This document shows positions 58,101 to 64,000 of a DNA stretch of 64,000 nt, one piece after another. The DNA lies in assembly GCF_026210795.1 (NCBI RefSeq), contig NC_089449.1, positions 124,001 through 188,000 on the forward strand. Direction: 5' to 3'. Made by a program: the position numbers and the translations under genes. The stretch comes from Rhizophagus irregularis (taxonomy: Eukaryota > Glomeromycota > Glomeromycetes > Glomerales > Glomeraceae). Each line of letters opens with the position of its first letter. The first letter of the stretch is position 1. The notes under the pieces were generated by a model, which was given only the letters and a program-made list of their open reading frames with translations, had not been told where the DNA came from and ran no database searches.

Positions 58101-61100
58101 TTATCAGTTGCGGAAGAATTAATGATTTCCCTACAAATAATCGATAGATTTGGTATCAAATATTTGATCAATTATACTGATTTGAGCGAAAAGTTAATTC
58201 AAGAGGGTCAAGAGGATACAATTTCATCGCTTATCCAAGTCAAACATTTATTATTTCCACTTATGAATAAAGATAAGATAGAAAATGTAGATGAGCTCTT
58301 GAAAGGATTATGGCTTGTTATTGAAAAGGACTCTACTATAGTAAAAAAGATAACATTATGTAATAACATACGAGTAATGTACGATTACACTTTAAATCGT
58401 GACGAAGTCACTAAGGAAAGAATTAAGAATATTGTACTTAATGGAACATACGTTTTTGCATGTGACGAAAAAAAAGACAAATGTTTAGTTTCGTTAAGAT
58501 GTTTCCCTAACAACTTAGTATATAATTTAAATGAAATTTTGGATTTATATGAACGAGCTTTTTTAATGGAAAAATCAAAAAAAACAGTTGATAAAAGTAT
58601 AGATGATATCTTAAATGATTATGATACCGTTATGGATGAATTTATTCTTCAAGTTGATGTTGTACAGAAAATAATTAACATAGCGTCCATGTTAATGGAA
58701 CTTGGACATTTTGGTTATAGAAAGTTTGAAAAGAAAATACAAAAAACAAGTGATATGGAAGATTATCTTATATTTTTAAATAATGAACTTGAAAAATGGT
58801 AATATGTTTATATGTTGTATTATCTTTTTTTTTTTATAAAAAAAGCTAATGGGTTTAATCTTACAAATTTATAGGAAGGATATAATTGATCGTGCGCGAG
58901 AGAAATGTTATTATTTAACGTTTTTCTCTATTCACCGTATCTTAGCATTTTATGATTATTTCACGTCGAAAATTTTGGATAAGAAAAATGAAGAAGAGTG
59001 CAATACATTGATTAAATTTGTAAACGGTAAAGCTCAGCTGTCATCTCGTAAGGATGTTCAGGAACTTTTATGTGGGACTAAAGATAATTATGAAATTCTT
59101 TGCGTAATCGGCGATGAATTAAAAAGAATTTTTGAAAGTATTCCGAGACAATCACGTAAAATTAATGCTGTTGGGCAACGCGTAATGTCAGATATTGTTA
59201 CAAAAGGCAAATTGTTTGTCGCTGCTTGTACAGATGATACACGAATTCCTAACGTGATTATGTCACTATATGCTAATCATGGATATTATCCAGAACCATG
59301 GCAACTCTTAAAATGTACTACTTCTACCACGATGGAAGAGCTCATAATTTTTATCAAAAGGAGTTTTTTTGCGTCAAATAATGGTTACGAAAATCACCTA
59401 TTCTGTATTGCAAATTTAGAGTTATTGGACTTTGAATTGCAATATAATTTAGCTAACCAAATTAGATTGTTGCGAGATCAAAAGAACGATTTTCTTCTGG
59501 CGATTATTTGTTGCAGAGAAAACGGAATGCATCACCATATTTTAGATCAATTCTCCTCAGATGTCCATGCAACTAATGGCTTAATCAATGATGCTATGAG
59601 AGGAATTTATAAGGAATTGTGTAAAAATGTTATACGTATTTCTTCCGACTTATCGGGACAGGGCAAAACTGAATGGATTAAAGAGGATAGTTTCAATAAA
59701 AAGAGATTCCCACGCAGCTTTTTAATAAGCGATGGTATGGAGTTAGGCAGGCTTGTACGTCAATTCAAGGAATGTAAACTCCGACCTGTAGAAAGTTTAC
59801 ATATCAATATAATATCAGCAGCCTTTCCTGGAGACATCAACATGTTTTTATTTGAGTTATTAACTTTGGGAATGGTTTCAACTAATGTCGATATAGTTTG
59901 CCTGCCTACAACTACTTATACTTATATTGAAGTAGCCTCAACTACAGAACAACATTTACTTAATTCTCTTCCTATGGTAGGATATTTATTGTTCAATCAT
60001 TTAACTTGGGACATTAAGAATTTGAGGGTTTCTCAAGAAATTTATAGTCCAATTCAAGTTACTTGTAATTATCTGAATTTATTAGATAAAAATGAAATAG
60101 ATACAAAAGAAATCCTTTTCAAGACAGATAAAGCAACTAAAGAACCGTTACCAGCAGAACGCTGTCAAAATCTCATCGGGAAATATTTCTTTAACAAAGA
60201 TGCTAAAGATATTTCTTCATTTAGGTTTGTTGAAATATTTGTTAATATCCTTGCAGATCAATTAGTTAGATTATCATCAAACCAACTCTTGAGTGTAGAT
60301 AATCTAAAATTAGTGGTAAAAGAAGCTAATATTAGGAATTTAATAGTAAGAACCTTTATAGATGTTTCTAAAGATTTTGCAACTAGATCTATTAAAACCA
60401 AAGAAGCACAATTAGAATCTATAACTGCTGATGATGATGATGAAAATGCTCGTCTTGGTACAATTGTTCAATGGGATGATTCAAATCATCATATAATATT
60501 TTTCAATTCTCTAATCCCTGATAAAATATCATGTTTATATCGAGACAGAAATAAAGTTCATGAAAATGTTAGGATTTTATTAAAAAGTCAAGTAACTGGA
60601 GATCTAACAAAATGGGAGTTAGATAATTATGATTCAATGTCTGCAGATACTCTTTTTTTAAAGTTAGAATGTTTGGCACGAAAAACGACACAAAAATTAG
60701 ATCTTCCTGAATATGCTTTATCTGTTGAGAACTTAATAAAGATGGCCCTAATTCTTTTAAGAGCACGTGCGAATATTCCGGTGATAGTTTGTGGTGAAAC
60801 AGGATGTGGCAAGGTGATTTTATTTTGTTATGTTTCATTATTATTGTTTCCTAAAAAATTATTTTGTTAAAATTTTCAATTCTTTCATAGACAAGTTTGA
60901 TCGTCTATTTGGCCTTGATGGTTGAAGTTAAATTCCAGGCACTTAACCTTCACGCCGGAATCGATGAAGAGACGATTATGATGTTTATGAAGGATGCTTT
61001 AGAAAAAGCAGAAAGAGGCGAAATTTGGTTATTATTTGATGAGATCAATACTAGCAACTATATAGGTTTACTCGCTGATTTAATATCCCATCGAATGCTT

Positions 61101-64000
61101 AATGGGAAACCAATACACCCAAATATTCGTTTATTCGCTGCTTACAATCCATATCGTCTTCGTACGAAAGCTCAAAGCCAAGCCGGTTTGACAAATAGAG
61201 TTAAAAAATTCGAAGAACAAAGTAAACTTGTTTATCGAGTCAAACCACTACCTGATCAAATTTTAGATTATGTTTGGGACTATGGTATTCTGAAATCAGA
61301 AGATGAATACAGATATATTCTAATTATGGTTGAAAAAGAATTAAAAACTTTATCCCATCCTGTATTTGCAGAACTTCTATTTGCTTCTCAAGAATTCATT
61401 CGTAAGGTTGAGGAACGATATAGTGTGAGCTTACGTGATGTTAAACGAGCTATAATATTAGTGAAATTCTTTCATAATTCTCTTCAAAATCGTCCGGTTT
61501 GGAGGAAAGGACATACATATCCACCACCTGGTAATCCAACAATAAAGACCAGGTCCTATGTTCTGGCACTTAGTCTTTGTTATCATTCTCGGTTATATGA
61601 ACAAGATTTACGTAAACAATATTGTCAAGAAATGGAACAAATATTACATAAACATGATGTTTATATAGGAGAAAATATGTTTGCTAAAATTATTCGTGAA
61701 GAACAGGAAGATTATATCAATAGGATGCAATGTCCACCTAATACGGCATATAACGTAGCTTTATTAGAAAATGTTTTAGTCATGATCGTGTGCATTTTGA
61801 CAAAAATCCCTCTGTTCCTTATAGGAGCGTCAGGATCTTCGAAATCCTTAGCAATCCATCTTATAAGCTTAAATTTACGTGGGTCTGATTCAAATGATGG
61901 ATACTTTAGAAAATTGCCACAAGTTTACTTAATTCCACATCAAGGCTCTTCATCTTCGACTTCCGAAGGTATAATAAAAGTTTTTGATAAGGCAAATAAA
62001 TTTCAGGAGATAACTTCCAAGCAATTTCCTGTTGCTGGTGTCGTTTTGCTTAATGAAGGTAATTTTCATTTACTTTCTTTAGGTCTTTTACATTATATTA
62101 TTCACATTATTATTATTCTTTTATAGTTGGTTTGGATGAAACAAGTCCTTTCAATCCGTTGAGTGTACTTCACTATTTGCTTGAGCCAAGTTATCCAGCC
62201 ACAGGGCCAACTGTTTCAGTGATAGGAATATCTAATTGGCGCTTAGATAACAGTAAAAGTAGTCGTGCATTACTTGTTCAAAGGTATGATTTTTTTTTAA
62301 AAAAAATTAAATATTAACATACATTTATATAATTTCACAATTTTGCATCTTATTTACAATTTTCTTATATCCTCTCTACAGACCACAATTTAATTTGAAT
62401 GATTTAGTTGATACTGCTGAACGTTTATTAAATGAAAGAGCTATTGCATCTGGTCATAAAGGCGCCTTAAAACCTTTAGCCAAGGCATATTCAAATTTTG
62501 AAAAACATGGCCAATCTTCGTCTAACTTCCATGGTCTTCGTGATTATTATGCACTGGTTAAACGCCTCTCATTAAACGAAATGACTTCAGAGAATATTCA
62601 AATGGCATTAGCACGTAATTTTGGAGGAACAGACAATCATGTCAAATTATGTGATCAATACTTTGGAAATGTTCTAAAAATGTTTAATAGTCATAAGCCA
62701 TGGACATATAAACAAATTCAAATCGAACAATTAATTGATTCAAATTTAAAAGATACTGATTCACGTCATTTAATGGTTATCGGTAAAAGTGATTCAATTG
62801 TAAATTTGCTGACTTATCAGCTAAGAAGGAGAGATTTGGATCCTGTTGTAATTCTAGGATCACAATTTCCTGATGATCAAGAGGATTATTATTATAGTGT
62901 TTTGAGGAGAATCATGGTTAATAATTTAATTTTCAACTCAACTCAAAGAAATTTTTTTTTCTGGTTTAATATCATGCTTATTTATATTAAAATCATTCTA
63001 CCATTTTAGATGTGCGTTGAAGCAGGCAGACCATTGATTTTAACAGATTTAGAAATAATTTATGGTAATTATTTCATTTACTATCATAGATATAATAATC
63101 AAGTAAATTAAAATTTTTTTTTTCCTATTTCAATAGGGAGTCTTTACGATTTATGGAATCAAAATTATATTGTGGTGGGAAATAAAGATAATGTCAAATA
63201 CTTTACGAGAGTTGCACTTGGAGCATATTCCAATCCTATGCTGTAAGTAAATTTATGAAATTTATCATTCATATTTTATTATTACAAAAACATTTTAAAT
63301 AATAATAAATTTTTAGGTACGTTTCTCCGAATTTTAAATGTATTCTTATTATGGATGAGGCTAAGTTGGCTTTGGCTGATCCCCCACTTCTTAATCGATT
63401 TGAGAAACAAAAAATGTCGATTAATGACATACTTGACAATAATCAAAAGTTACTTTTTGAAAATTTAAATGATTGGGCAAGAAAATTCTCAACTCCGATC
63501 AATAATAATCAAGCAACTCAATCACGTAATAAATTTACCCAAAAGGACCTATTCATTGGATTTGATGGTAATGAAACCTTACAAAGTTTAATTATTGACA
63601 TTACGAAGAATAATCCCGAAGCAGCAGAAGAAGAAATATTAGAAAAATGCAAAGAATGTTTAATTGCAACGGCGACTTCTGATGGTGTTGTGAGAGCCGA
63701 GTTATCAGCCTTAGAGCGAGATGAATTTGAAAAATGGAAACATGTTTATTTTAATCAACAGCATCATGATAGTCTTTATGATTACTTTGATAATCAAGAA
63801 ACGCCATCGGATTCTAATGGACATTTATTAATTATAAACACTTTCTCCAATATCAATACGGATGTTAAGTTTTGTTTACGAAAGCTTGTTAGTTGTCAAG
63901 TGGATAAATTGTCGATTTTCAAGACTGAAGCTCAACTTTCGAATCGGGTAAGTCAAAGCGATGATTTATTAAGTTAATACATGCACGTTTTTCTTGCTAA
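55119..64000 (+). CDS. RNF213-like gene C: AAA+ protein with CBM20-like domain (5' part; continues past window)
   Basis: Exons 55119-56063, 56134-56954, 57047-58798, 58875-60813, 60891-62058, 62127-62283, 62382-62916, 63010-63064, 63137-63242 and 63317-63947, then a GTAAGT donor. All joins are in phase and give the first 2703 aa. Exon lengths mirror gene B almost one for one (exon 6 is 157 nt and exon 8 is 55 nt in both). The CBM20-like start is FHIHLPEGIEKIGQPIILGN, then EELGFWETP. First P-loop GETGCGKTSLI (about aa 1813) has an intact Walker B WLLFDEINTSN at 61026-61049. Second P-loop GASGSSKSLAIHLI (61823-61848) has VVLLNEVGLDETSPFNPL. The donor after exon 7 is GTTAAT, less common but GT. 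The RZ/ligase half should lie beyond 64000. Confidence 0.88.

Noticed and set aside
1..64000. tRNA, rRNA or CRISPR features
   Set aside because: I looked for tRNA-like A/B boxes, ribosomal cores and regularly spaced repeats and found none that were convincing; a covariance-model scan would be needed to exclude tRNAs.

Overview
The window looks like nuclear DNA of an early-diverging filamentous fungus, most likely an arbuscular mycorrhizal Glomeromycotina species such as Rhizophagus. This is inferred from very AT-rich DNA, many short GT-AG introns, and a gene mix typical of that lineage: Crinkler-type (CRN) proteins, BTB-BACK-TLDc proteins, F-box proteins, giant RNF213-like AAA+ proteins, and many decayed DNA transposons. 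No database search was possible.

Left half (1-28,500). A damaged lineage-type gene (98-1160, minus) precedes a two-exon CRN gene (2181-4541, minus) with a ubiquitin-like header, a P-loop ATPase, a nuclease-like region and a cysteine-rich tail. Next come a decayed gene (5041-5970), a Tc1-like transposase fragment (6903-7384) and several small inverted-repeat elements. Two intact-looking sugar/MFS transporter genes are present (10191-12833 with 15 exons; 23877-25683). Between them lie an ENA-type cation ATPase pseudogene (15053-17880) carrying a SINE-like insertion, a nuclease-like CRN fragment (17915-18400), a secreted ML-domain lipid-binding gene (19110-19574) and a broken coiled-coil fragment. 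A BTB-BACK-TLDc gene lies at 25945-27446.

Middle (28,500-37,300). This part is mostly repeats. It holds two tiny, unrecognised, paralogous cysteine-rich protein genes (29468-29688 and 33548-33757, minus; 42 and 38 aa). A ruined third copy sits between them, boxed in by two transposable elements. A single-exon F-box gene lies at 35269-36585.

Right half (37,300-64,000). Three RNF213-like genes fill this part. Gene A (37316-39955, plus) is truncated, with a remnant showing an internal deletion. Gene B (54463-40441, minus) is complete: I can join 13 exons in frame for 4378 aa, with an N-terminal CBM20-like domain, two AAA P-loops and an RZ-type zinc finger but no visible RING. Gene C (55119 to beyond 64000, plus) is divergent from B across 655 bp and runs off the window. 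B and C differ at the first Walker B motif, where C keeps Asp-Glu and B has Asn-Gly, so the pair may consist of an active and a modified ATPase. RNF213 in animals acts at lipid droplets and on intracellular bacteria. A role in lipid handling or in controlling endobacteria is therefore a reasonable but untested inference here.
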